Positions 52,909 to 61,065 of a stretch of DNA of 64,000 nt are shown piece by piece. The position numbers and the translations under genes were made by a program. Origin of the DNA: Paraburkholderia solitsugae (GTDB lineage Bacteria > Pseudomonadota > Gammaproteobacteria > Burkholderiales > Burkholderiaceae). Positions within the stretch are counted from its first letter, which is position 1, and every line of letters begins with the position of its first letter. The stretch is taken from the NCBI RefSeq assembly GCF_013177695.1, contig NZ_WOEY01000089.1:1-64000 (forward strand). The letters are read 5' to 3'. A model generated the notes under the pieces. That model saw nothing but the letters and a program-made list of their open reading frames with translations, did no database searches and was not told the origin of the DNA.

Positions 52909-54360
52909 TCAAATCGGATAGTGACGCGGGCCGGTTTGAATCGTGATCCAGCGCAGGTCCGTGAACTCGGCGATCGACGCCTTGCTGCCAAAGCGCCCAT
53001 AGCCGCTCTTCTTCACGCCGCCGAACGGCATCTGTGCTTCGTCGTGCACGGTCGGCCCGTTGATATGGCAGATACCCGATTCGATCCGTTTCGCCACATG
53101 CAACGCGCGCGATATATCGCGGCTGAACACCGCCGCGGAGAGACCGTATTCGCTATCGTTGGCAACCTGAATCGCTTCCTCGTCACTGTCCACACGCTGC
53201 ACCGTCACCACCGGGCCGAAGGATTCCTCGGCATAGAGCAACATGTCGCGCGTCACGCCGTCGACAATCACCGGTTGCATCACGGCGCCTTCAACCGAGC
53301 AGCCGACCGGCAGCTTCGCGCCCTTCTCATGCGCGTCTTCAACAAGCGCTTTGATGCGCCGTGCGGCCGCCACGCTTTCGAGCACGCCGAGCACTGAATC
53401 GGCCGCAGCGGGATCGCCCGCCTTCAGGGTTCGCGCTTTGGCCGCGAGCTTCTCCACCAGCGCATCGGCGATCTTGCGGTCGACGATCAGCCGCTCCGTC
53501 GACATGCAAATCTGCCCCTGGTTGAAGAATGCGCCGAACGCGATGCCGTCCACCGCCGCATCCAGGTCGGCGTCGTCGAGCACCACCACGGGCGCCTTGC
53601 CGCCGAGTTCGAGCAAGGCCGGTTTCAGATGCTGCGCGGCATGTTGCGCGACGATGCGTCCAACCCGCGTCGAGCCGGTGAAATTGACCCGCCGCACCGC
53701 CGGATGAGCGATCAGGCGCTCGACAATGTCTGGCGCATCGTCGGCCGAATGCGTGATGACGTTCACCACGCCGTCGCCGAGGCCGGCTTCCTGCAACACG
53801 CTGCCGATCAGCCGGTGCACCCCCGGACAGCCTTCCGATGCCTTGAGCACGACCGTGTTGCCGCAAGCGAGCGGCATAGCGATTGCCCGTGTGCCGAGAA
53901 TCACCGGTGCATTCCACGGCGCCATGCCGAGCACCACACCGCACGGCTGGCGCACGGCCATCGCGAGACTGCCCGGCACGTCCGACGGAATCACGTCGCC
54001 GTCGATCTGCGTGGTCATCGCAGCGGCTTCGCGCAACATGTTGGCGGCCAGCATCACATTGAAGCCGTACCAGTTCGGCATGGCGCCCGTTTCGGCGACG
54101 CCGGTTTCGATGAACTGCGCGGTGCGGGCATCCATGAGATCGGCTGCGGCCAATAGACGTTTGCGACGTTCTGTCGGCGCCAATGCGGACCATGCCGGGA
54201 ACGCGCGCGCCGCGGCGACGACCGCCGCGTCCGCATCGGCCAACGTGGCGGCGGCCGCACGCGAGGCCGCCACGCCGCTCGCGGGATTGATCCGCTCGAA
54301 GGTTCTCCCGTCCGATGCGCCGCGGCTCTCGCCGCCGATCAACAATGTTACTTCGTGCAT
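52909..54360 (-). CDS. vdh: Vanillin dehydrogenase
   Basis: A 483-residue aldehyde dehydrogenase that oxidises vanillin or 4-hydroxybenzaldehyde to the acid with NAD(P)+. The NAD region (MAPWNAPVILGTRAIA, NFTGSTRVGRIVAQHAAQHL), catalytic Glu in LLELGGKAPVV and catalytic Cys in FFNQGQICMSTERL are present, and the C-terminal HDEAQMPFGGVKKSGYGRFG is typical of salicylaldehyde/vanillin dehydrogenases. GGAG precedes ATG 54360. It lies between ech and fcs, so its substrate is the aldehyde released by Ech. Confidence 0.93.
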   Translation of the reverse strand: MHEVTLLIGGESRGASDGRTFERINPASGVAASRAAAATLADADAAVVAAARAFPAWSALAPTERRKRLLAAADLMDARTAQFIETGVAETGAMPNWYGFNVMLAANMLREAAAMTTQIDGDVIPSDVPGSLAMAVRQPCGVVLGMAPWNAPVILGTRAIAMPLACGNTVVLKASEGCPGVHRLIGSVLQEAGLGDGVVNVITHSADDAPDIVERLIAHPAVRRVNFTGSTRVGRIVAQHAAQHLKPALLELGGKAPVVVLDDADLDAAVDGIAFGAFFNQGQICMSTERLIVDRKIADALVEKLAAKARTLKAGDPAAADSVLGVLESVAAARRIKALVEDAHEKGAKLPVGCSVEGAVMQPVIVDGVTRDMLLYAEESFGPVVTVQRVDSDEEAIQVANDSEYGLSAAVFSRDISRALHVAKRIESGICHINGPTVHDEAQMPFGGVKKSGYGRFGSKASIAEFTDLRWITIQTGPRHYPI

Positions 54361-54470
54361 GTCTGTTGTCTCCTCGCTGTGTCGCTCGTCTTGCCGATCT
54401 TCTCGCGCTCGCCGTCCACCACCCTCAGGCGCGTGAATCGGCCTGAATCTACGTCTGCGCGTGCGACAGC

Positions 54471-55298
54471 TCAGCGTTTGTAGGTTTGCAGACCCGGCTT
54501 GATCGCCTTCTCGTCGAGGAACTGCTTCAGCCCCTGCTCGCGGCCGCCTTCGGGATCGCGCAGTTGCGCCTGATCCAGCTTGGCGTACAGGTAATCTTCG
54601 TTCTGATCCCACGTCAACTCGCGGCAGCGCTTGAAGCCGTGCTTGGCCGCGCGCAGCACCACCGGATTCTTCTGCAACAGCTTGCCTGCGAGAACACGCG
54701 TGGCTTCGTGCAGTTCGGTACGTGGCACGCTCTTGTTGACGAGGCCCATCTGCGCGGCTTCCTGACCCGTGAACGTCTCTCCGGTCATGATGTAGTAAAG
54801 CGCCTGACGATGCCCCACGGTATCGGCCATCGCCTTACTCACCAGGTTGCCCGGCGGAATGCCCCAGTTGATTTCGGAGAGGCCGAACACGGCTTCGTCC
54901 GCGGCGATCGCGAGATCGCACGCCACCAGCGGTGAGAAGCCGCCACCAAAACACCAGCCGTTGACCATCGCGATAGTCGGCTTCGCGTACATGCGCAGCA
55001 ACTGCCATTGCCAGCGGCATGCATCGCGGCGAATCTTTTCCTGCAGGATTTCCGGGCCGGCGTCGACTTCACGGAAATACTCCTTCAGGTCCATGCCGGC
55101 GGTCCACGCGTCGCCCTCGCCCGTCAGCACGAGAACCTGTGCTTCGGCATCCAGCTCGACTGCCTCGAGCACCTCGATCATTTCCTTGTTCAGCGTCGGG
55201 CTCATCGCGTTGCGCTTCTCGGGACGATTGAACGTGACCCATGCGATGCCCTCTGCCACATCGACCTTGACGGTTTTCCAACGACCTTCGTAATTCAT
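54471..55298 (-). CDS. ech: Hydroxycinnamoyl-CoA hydratase-lyase
   Basis: A 275-residue crotonase that converts feruloyl-CoA or p-coumaroyl-CoA to the aldehyde plus acetyl-CoA. All residues described for the P. fluorescens enzyme line up with an offset of one: M69 (AGMDLKEY), S122 (GGFSPLVA), E142 and W145 (SEINWGIPPG) and Y238 (EDYLYAK). This separates it from ordinary enoyl-CoA hydratases. ATG 55298 is 52 bp downstream (on the minus strand) of the 18-bp palindromic operator, which supports regulation by the divergent MarR protein. First gene of the operon. Confidence 0.95.
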   Translation of the reverse strand: MNYEGRWKTVKVDVAEGIAWVTFNRPEKRNAMSPTLNKEMIEVLEAVELDAEAQVLVLTGEGDAWTAGMDLKEYFREVDAGPEILQEKIRRDACRWQWQLLRMYAKPTIAMVNGWCFGGGFSPLVACDLAIAADEAVFGLSEINWGIPPGNLVSKAMADTVGHRQALYYIMTGETFTGQEAAQMGLVNKSVPRTELHEATRVLAGKLLQKNPVVLRAAKHGFKRCRELTWDQNEDYLYAKLDQAQLRDPEGGREQGLKQFLDEKAIKPGLQTYKR

Positions 55299-55349
55299 CT
55301 GTTTTCTCCGTGAATGTTGACCGCGGCGGCGGCCTGATGACTGCATTTG

Positions 55350-55368
55350 ATATCAGTCTACCTGATAT
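55350..55368. promoter_or_regulatory. MarR operator copy 1 (ech/marR intergenic)
   Basis: ATATCAG-TCTAC-CTGATAT, a 7-5-7 inverted repeat. The 18-bp TATCAGTCTACCTGATAT within it is repeated exactly at 55992-56009, on the other side of marR. Confidence 0.8.
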
Positions 55369-55435
55369 GTAAAGCGTAATTTCGCTGACTCGGTGCAAAC
55401 CCCTATCGGTCGAATAAACGGTGAGGCGCGCTAAG

Positions 55436-55936
55436 ATGCAGGCTAGACCGGACCTCCAGCCCACCATGAGCAAAAATCCAGATTCGCCCGCCGAACCCAC
55501 CGCCACGCGTACCCGTCGCCCCCACCTGCGGTTGGCCTATGTGATCGGGAGTCTCGACCGCATCCTGCGGCGCCGCATGACCGAAGCACTCGCACCACTC
55601 GGCCTGACGCTCTCGCAATTCACCGCGCTTTCGGTGCTCGATGCAAAGGGGCAGGCGTCCAATGCGCAAGTGGCCGAGCGCTCCTTCATCACGCCGCAAT
55701 CGGCCAATGAAGTGATGAACGCAATGGCGAGCCGGAACTGGGTTAGCCGCGAGCCGGATCCGACGCACGGTCGCATCGTTCTTCTGCAACTGACCGATGA
55801 AGGGCGGGCCGTGCTGCGCGAATGCGAGCAGGCCGTCAAGGCGATCGAGAAGCAGATGATGGATGGCATCGAACTCGAAGCGGCCGGCGCGGTACAAACC
55901 CACCTCGAAACTTTCGTGCGCAACCTGCGCGGCTAA
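55436..55936 (+). CDS. MarR-family regulator of hydroxycinnamate catabolism
   Basis: A 166-residue winged-helix repressor: dimerisation helices at both ends and a central DNA-binding region (LTLSQFTALSVLDAKGQASN, AQVAERSFITPQSANEVM, then the wing SREPDPTHGRIVLLQLTDEG). It is divergent from ech-vdh-fcs and upstream of the permease, with identical palindromes in both control regions, so it likely represses both transcripts. Related FerR/HcaR-type proteins respond to hydroxycinnamoyl-CoA thioesters; that inducer is inferred. Start may be 55436 or 55466 (SKNPDSPAEP). Confidence 0.9.
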   Translation: MQARPDLQPTMSKNPDSPAEPTATRTRRPHLRLAYVIGSLDRILRRRMTEALAPLGLTLSQFTALSVLDAKGQASNAQVAERSFITPQSANEVMNAMASRNWVSREPDPTHGRIVLLQLTDEGRAVLRECEQAVKAIEKQMMDGIELEAAGAVQTHLETFVRNLRG

Positions 55937-55991
55937 CTTCCCCGTCTCAGCAAATCGCTAGGTGTTTTCACCGAAGCATTTGTACTTGTAT

Positions 55992-56009
55992 TATCAGTCT
56001 ACCTGATAT
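55992..56009. promoter_or_regulatory. MarR operator copy 2 (upstream of permease)
   Basis: TATCAGTCTACCTGATAT, identical to the core of the copy at 55351-55368. It lies 55 bp after marR and 156 bp before the permease start. Confidence 0.8.
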
Positions 56010-56165
56010 TAAATCCCATCCACGATGCAGCGCGGGGAGACGCGTTGCATCGCGCTGAGCAAACGCAACCGTTTCTGCGCCAAGCCGGCACACCAGGCGG
56101 CGACTCTGCACCTGCCGCTCTTCATCGACACCGGAAAAGCACGCATTTTAATAAGGATCACTAAC

Positions 56166-57413
56166 GTGAAAAGAGCCGGAATACTACCCTCGACAGAAAG
56201 CCTTGCCGGATCGGCGACGTCCAGCCGGACAGGCGCCGTTGCCACACTCGGATTGTGTTTTGCCGTCGCGTTGCTCGAGGGACTCGATCTGCAGTCGGTC
56301 GGCGTCGCCGCGCCCAGGATGGCACGCGAGTTCGGTCTGTCGGTCGGGCAAATGGGGCTCGCGTTCAGCGCCGGGACCTTCGGCTTGCTGCCGGGCGCGA
56401 TGTTCGGCGGACGGCTTGCCGACCGGATCGGCCGCAAACGCGTGCTGGTGATTTCCGCATGCCTGTTCGGCTTGTTGTCGATTGCGACCGCGGTGGTGAG
56501 CGACTTTCACACGCTGGTGATCGTGCGAGTGCTGACGGGCATCGGCCTAGGCGGCGCCCTGCCGAATCTGATCGCGTTGTCGTCGGAAGCGGTCGATCCG
56601 CGCTCGCGCAGCACAGCGGTGAGCGTGATGTATTGCGGCATTCCGTTCGGCGGCGTGATCGCTTCGGTGATCGGCGTGCTAAGTGCGGGCGACGCCGAGT
56701 GGCGGCACATCTTCTACGTCGGCGGCGCAGGGCCATTGGTGCTGGTGCCGCTGTTGCTCGTGTTTCTCGCGGATTCGAAGGCATTCACCAAGGCCTCGCG
56801 AGACGGTCATGCGAAGCCCGCGCCGGTCGGCGAGGTCCTGTTCGGTGGCACACGCGGCCTCTCGACCGTGCAGATCTGGGTCAGCTATTTCTGCACGCTG
56901 ATTGTCCTCTACTTCCTGCTCAACTGGCTGCCTTCGCTGATGGCGGCAAGCGGCCTGTCGCGTGCGCAAGTGGGTTACGTGCAGATTTTCTTCAACATCG
57001 GCGGCGGCATCGGCGCGTTGTGCATCGGCATGTTGATGGACCGGATGCGCTCCGGCGTCGTGGTGGCGGGCATGTACGTCGGGATCATCGCGTCGCTCGC
57101 GGCGCTTTCGATGGCGCCCGGCTTCGGCGCGCTCGCTAGCTCAGCTTTCTTCGCGGGGATGTTCGTGATCGGCGGGCAATCGGTGCTGTACGCACTCTCG
57201 GCGGCGTTTTATCCGACTGCCATGCGCGGCACCGGCGTCGGCGCAGCTGTGGCGGTGGGCCGTATCGGCTCGGTGGTCGGACCGCTGGCAGCAGGTCAAT
57301 TGCTGGCGATGGGCCGCAGTTCGTCGACCGTCATCGGCGCGAGCATTCCCGTCACGCTGATCGCCGCCGCAGCCGCGTTGCTGTTGCTACGCCGCCCGCG
57401 CGCCGACGACTGA
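56166..57413 (+). CDS. Hydroxycinnamate permease, AAHS-type MFS
   Basis: A 415-residue, 12-helix aromatic acid:H+ symporter with the family signature in helix 1 (VALLEGLDLQSVGVAAPRMA) and GGRLADRIGRKRVL after helix 2. The GTG at 56166 is chosen because AAGGA precedes it by eight bases; the in-frame ATG at 56025 lies just behind the MarR operator and adds 47 non-family residues. It is closely similar to MhpT in this window. Context suggests uptake of ferulate, p-coumarate or related acids, working with the porin encoded 81 bp downstream. Confidence 0.92.
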   Translation: MKRAGILPSTESLAGSATSSRTGAVATLGLCFAVALLEGLDLQSVGVAAPRMAREFGLSVGQMGLAFSAGTFGLLPGAMFGGRLADRIGRKRVLVISACLFGLLSIATAVVSDFHTLVIVRVLTGIGLGGALPNLIALSSEAVDPRSRSTAVSVMYCGIPFGGVIASVIGVLSAGDAEWRHIFYVGGAGPLVLVPLLLVFLADSKAFTKASRDGHAKPAPVGEVLFGGTRGLSTVQIWVSYFCTLIVLYFLLNWLPSLMAASGLSRAQVGYVQIFFNIGGGIGALCIGMLMDRMRSGVVVAGMYVGIIASLAALSMAPGFGALASSAFFAGMFVIGGQSVLYALSAAFYPTAMRGTGVGAAVAVGRIGSVVGPLAAGQLLAMGRSSSTVIGASIPVTLIAAAAALLLLRRPRADD

Positions 57414-57494
57414 CCAGTCGCACAAGCAAAACCTGGCAACACCAAGAAAACCCAACAACAAACACATTCAATCAAAGGTTCGGAGACACCCTGC

Positions 57495-58634
57495 ATGCAA
57501 GCATCCACACGCCTTCTTCTTTGCGGCGCATTGTGCGCCGCCAGCGGCACCGCAGCAGCCCAATCGAGCGTGACGCTCTACGGCATCACCGACACCGGCA
57601 TCGAATACGTGTCGCACGCGAACGCCGCGGGCAACAGCGTTTTTCGCATGCCGTCCGTCACAGGCGAACTGCCTTCGCGTTGGGGCGTGCGCGGCAATGA
57701 AGACCTGGGCGGCGGCTATAGCGCGGTATTCACGCTGGAAAGCGGTTTCAACGTGCGCGGCGGCGATCTCGGCCAGGGCGGGCGGCTATTCGGACGTCAG
57801 GCGTTTGTGGGCATCAAGAGCCCGTACGGGACGGTGTCGTTCGGACGACAGTACACCATGACGTACTTCGCGCTGATGGGCGCGGACCTGATCGGCCCGG
57901 ACATCTATGGCCTGGGCTCGCTCGACGCCTATGTACCGAACGCCCGCGCCGATAACTCGGTGACCTACCTCGGCACGTATGCGGGCGTGACATTCGGCGC
58001 GAACTATTCGTTCGGCCGCGACGCGGCCGGCACCGGCAACTCGCCGGGCCAAGGCACCTGCACCGGCTCGGTAGCCGGGCATGCAACGGAATGCCGCGAG
58101 TGGTCCGTGATGCTGAAGTACGACGCACCGCTGTTCGGCGTGGCGGCGTCGTATGAAGAGCAGCGTGGCGGCAGTACCGCGGCCGCGAACTTCTTCGACG
58201 GCGTTGCGCCCATTCCACTCACCAATGCCGCCGACAAAGACATCCGCACCCAAGTCAGCGCCTATACGAATATCGGCAAGGCAAAGATCGGCGCGGGCTG
58301 GCTCAATCGCCGTGTCGAGCCATCGGCCGTCACGATTGCAGACGTGCGCTCGAATCTGTTCTTCGTCGGCGCCTCGTACTTCGTGACGCCTGCATTCATC
58401 GTCGACGGCGAGGTCTATCACATCACCAATAGCGACCACGACACGCGCGCCACGATGGGTACGCTGCGCACCACCTATCTGCTGTCGAAGCGCACCGCCG
58501 TCTATGCGCAGGGCTCGTATCTCGCCAACAGCGCAAAGGCGCGCTACTCGGTCAGCGCCGGTGGCGGCGGCACGACACCCACGGCAGGCACCGGCCAGAC
58601 CGGCGTGATGGTCGGCATTCGTCATTCGTTCTAG
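57495..58634 (+). CDS. OmpC-like general porin
   Basis: A 379-residue outer-membrane trimeric porin of the Burkholderia/Bordetella type: signal peptide (MQASTRLLLCGALCAASGTA, cleavage near AAAQ), first strand SSVTLYGITDTGIEYVSHAN, the RWGVRGNEDLGGGYSAVF segment, loop 3 region (LFGRQAFVGIKSPYGTVSFG) and a C-terminal Phe (VGIRHSF). GGAG precedes the ATG. It lies behind the permease gene and may provide the outer-membrane route for aromatic acids. Sixteen-strand barrel expected. Confidence 0.95.
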   Translation: MQASTRLLLCGALCAASGTAAAQSSVTLYGITDTGIEYVSHANAAGNSVFRMPSVTGELPSRWGVRGNEDLGGGYSAVFTLESGFNVRGGDLGQGGRLFGRQAFVGIKSPYGTVSFGRQYTMTYFALMGADLIGPDIYGLGSLDAYVPNARADNSVTYLGTYAGVTFGANYSFGRDAAGTGNSPGQGTCTGSVAGHATECREWSVMLKYDAPLFGVAASYEEQRGGSTAAANFFDGVAPIPLTNAADKDIRTQVSAYTNIGKAKIGAGWLNRRVEPSAVTIADVRSNLFFVGASYFVTPAFIVDGEVYHITNSDHDTRATMGTLRTTYLLSKRTAVYAQGSYLANSAKARYSVSAGGGGTTPTAGTGQTGVMVGIRHSF

Positions 58635-58984
58635 GAGACACCGCATGATCCGTACGCCACACGCGCGAGGGAAATGTCCGTCCCGTCTCTCGCACTGCAG
58701 CCTTCTTTTTTTCGGTTTGAAAAAAGCGCTCCCGCACGCTGTCGATATCTACCTGTAAGCCACACCTCCCGTGCCCTTCCCGCACGCTACGCGGCGCCCT
58801 CTCCCGTGCTGTGCGCCAAGCGGGACGGGTCCAGGTAAATTCCCTTGCATCGAATGCCGACACGCGTAACGCCGCCCACGAGCGGGAACGCGAATTGCTC
58901 ATACAGTTACATTGAGCGATACACGGTCCACTTGATTCCATTTGCAAACTGTCGCTCTTCCGTACTTTGAACGACATTTCGACA
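58635..58984. other. Gene-free stretch after the porin
   Basis: No supported gene in these 350 bp. CTTTTTT...AAAAAAG arms around 58707-58728 could form a weak AT-rich hairpin acting as a porin terminator. Reading frames crossing the region have codon use unlike the neighbours. Confidence 0.4.
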
Positions 58985-59134
58985 ATGACTATCCGCGAAT
59001 CTCAGACGTCCTCCCTGCCCAGCGTGGAAGCAGGTGTTTCCGGTCCCGACGAGATCGAAAGCCCTGTCAGCCCAGCCGGCGTGTATTTAGCGCAAGACTT
59101 GCCGGTCACATTGACGCCGCGACGAAGTACGTAA
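58985..59134 (+). CDS. Possible 49-aa leader protein of the orphan receiver gene
   Basis: An ATG at 58985 opens 49 codons (TIRESQTSSLPSVEAGVSG, PAGVYLAQDLPVTLTPRRST) that end six bases before the receiver gene. Third-position GC is reasonable. Neither this ATG nor the receiver ATG has a good Shine-Dalgarno, so coupling of the two is possible. No family or function is recognised; it may equally be non-coding. Confidence 0.3.
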   Translation: MTIRESQTSSLPSVEAGVSGPDEIESPVSPAGVYLAQDLPVTLTPRRST

Positions 59135-59140
59135 CCGCCC

Positions 59141-59491
59141 ATGAAAACCATCCTGGTCGTGGACGACGAGTTCGACATCCTCACGGTCTGGCGACTGTTG
59201 CTGGAGCGGCACGGCTATACCGTGCTGACGGCGTCCAACGGGGTGGCTGCACTTGAACAGATCCGCAAGACCCGGCCCGACATCACCGTGTCGGACTGCA
59301 TGATGCCCGTCATGTCGGGGCTGCAACTGTGCGCCGCACTGTATGACGACCCCAATCTGCGCGCCATTCCGATCATCCTGTGCAGCGCGGCCGCGGATAT
59401 CCCCGTGCAGCCGAATCCCACTATCGAATACGTGCGCAAGCCGCTTTCATTCGACACCCTGCTCAAGATGCTGGAGCGAATGGCGGTTTGA
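59141..59491 (+). CDS. Single-domain response regulator (CheY-like)
   Basis: A 116-residue stand-alone receiver with acidic pocket D8-D9, phosphoacceptor D52 in TVSDCMMPVMSG, switch Ser/Thr region (IILCSAAAD) and the conserved Lys in YVRKPLSFDTLLK. No output domain and no adjacent kinase, so it must act by phosphotransfer or protein contact with an unlinked partner. The Shine-Dalgarno is weak; translation may depend on the short reading frame just upstream. Confidence 0.9.
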   Translation: MKTILVVDDEFDILTVWRLLLERHGYTVLTASNGVAALEQIRKTRPDITVSDCMMPVMSGLQLCAALYDDPNLRAIPIILCSAAADIPVQPNPTIEYVRKPLSFDTLLKMLERMAV

Positions 59492-59554
59492 CGGCTAGGT
59501 AAAACCCCGAATTCCTGACAGACGCCACACGGGCTACTCTCGCCGGATCTATTA

Positions 59555-59573
59555 AATAGAACGTTGTTCTATT
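59555..59573. promoter_or_regulatory. Palindromic operator upstream of the MFS/CoA-transferase operon
   Basis: AATAGAAC-GTT-GTTCTATT, a perfect 8-3-8 dyad 43 bp before the permease start. A further partial copy, GTTCTATTAGACAGAAC (59566-59582), overlaps it. Its layout resembles operators of IclR-type proteins such as KdgR, and an IclR gene ends the cluster. Confidence 0.65.
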
Positions 59574-59615
59574 AGACAGAACGACCTAAGCAAGAGACAC
59601 TCCAAGGAGAATTCC

Positions 59616-61049
59616 ATGGCAAGCCTGCCGATCGACACGCCCGGCGCGTCGCCCGATTCAAGCGCCGGTGCGCAGGGGCTCACGCCCGGCGTCAATGCGC
59701 GCATCGACCGTCTGCCCGCGACGCGCACGGTATGGATGCTGGTGTTCCTGCTGTCGATCGGTGGCTGGTTCGAGTTCTACGATCTGTTTTTTACGGCCTA
59801 TGTCGGCCCCGGTCTCGTCAAAAGCGGGCTCTATGCGACAACGACCGCGTCGTTCTTCGGCGTGTCCGGGCTGGGCGCCTTCGTGGCGGCATCGTTCGCC
59901 GGACTCTTCATCGGCACGTTCTTTTTCGCGGGCATGGCGGATCGCTATGGCCGCAAAACCGTTTTTACCGTCTCGCTACTCTGGTACTCCGCCGCTACGC
60001 TGATCATGGCGCTGCAAACCAGCGCGCCGGCCATCAACTTGTGGCGTTTGATCGCGGGCATTGGCGTAGGCGTCGAACTGGTGACGATCGACACCTACGT
60101 CAGCGAACTCGTGCCGAAACATCTACGCGGCCGCGCCTTCGCTTTCGTTCATCTGGTGCAGTACACCGCCGTGCCGTCGGTCGCCTTGCTCGCGTGGTGG
60201 CTCGTGCCGCAAACACCGTTTGGCATCGACGGCTGGCGCTGGGTCGTGATCATTGGCGCGCTTGGCGCGGTCGTGGTGTGGGCCATTCGCCGGCGCGTGC
60301 CGGAAAGCCCGCGGTGGCTCGCGCAGCAAGGCCGCGCCGCCGAAGCGGAAAAGGTCCTGCAGGCGATCGAAGCGAAAGTCGCCAGGCAATACGGCAAGCC
60401 ATTGCCCGCACCTGTCCCGGCCGTCGAACCGGCCACCACCAAAGCGGCCTTCCGCGAAATCTGGCAGCCGCCGTATCGCAAACGCGCGATCACGATGCTC
60501 GTGTTCAACTTCTTCCAGGCGATCGGCTTCTACGGTTTCGCGTCATGGGTGCCGACGCTGTTGATCTCCAAAGGCGTGACGATCACGCACAGCCTGCTGT
60601 ACTCGTTCGTCATTGCAGTCTCGAATCCGTTCGGGCCGCTGATCGGCATGGCGATCGCGGACCGCATCGAACGTAAGACGTTGATCGTGTTGTCGGCGCT
60701 CGGTATCGCTGTGTTCGGCAGCCTGTTCGCGACGCAAACCTCGCCCGCGATGCTGATGACGCTCGGCGTGCTGATCACGCTATCCGGCACGCTGCTGTCG
60801 GTTGGCTATCACGCGTACCAGACCGAACTTTTCCCGACGCGTTTGCGGGCGCGCGCCGTCGGTTTCGTCTACTCGATGTCGCGTCTATCCGCGATGTTTT
60901 CCGGCTTCATGATTGCCTTCGCGCTGCGCCACTTCCAGGTGCCGGGCGTGTTCGCGTTGATTACTGTCTCGATGGTGATGGTGATGGGCGCGATCGGCAT
61001 CTTCGGGCCACGCACCAACAACCGCAATCTCGACGAAATTTCGCATTGA
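59616..61049 (+). CDS. MFS permease (sugar/organic acid porter type)
   Basis: A 477-residue, 12-helix major facilitator with a polar N terminus of about 38 residues. GWFEFYDLFFTAYVGPGLV in helix 1 with an acidic Asp, FAGMADRYGRKTVF after helix 2 and RRRVPESPRWLAQQGR in the central loop resemble the SP-like branch that carries aromatic or carboxylic acids. AAGGAG precedes ATG 59616. It is the first gene of an operon with a CoA-transferase 16 bp downstream, so it probably imports the acid that is then activated. Confidence 0.9.
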   Translation: MASLPIDTPGASPDSSAGAQGLTPGVNARIDRLPATRTVWMLVFLLSIGGWFEFYDLFFTAYVGPGLVKSGLYATTTASFFGVSGLGAFVAASFAGLFIGTFFFAGMADRYGRKTVFTVSLLWYSAATLIMALQTSAPAINLWRLIAGIGVGVELVTIDTYVSELVPKHLRGRAFAFVHLVQYTAVPSVALLAWWLVPQTPFGIDGWRWVVIIGALGAVVVWAIRRRVPESPRWLAQQGRAAEAEKVLQAIEAKVARQYGKPLPAPVPAVEPATTKAAFREIWQPPYRKRAITMLVFNFFQAIGFYGFASWVPTLLISKGVTITHSLLYSFVIAVSNPFGPLIGMAIADRIERKTLIVLSALGIAVFGSLFATQTSPAMLMTLGVLITLSGTLLSVGYHAYQTELFPTRLRARAVGFVYSMSRLSAMFSGFMIAFALRHFQVPGVFALITVSMVMVMGAIGIFGPRTNNRNLDEISH

Positions 61050-61065
61050 ACAAGAGGCTTCAAAG

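Noticed and set aside
52253..52921. 222-codon plus-strand frame opposite fcs
   Set aside because: Arg/Ser-rich antisense shadow of a well-supported ligase gene.
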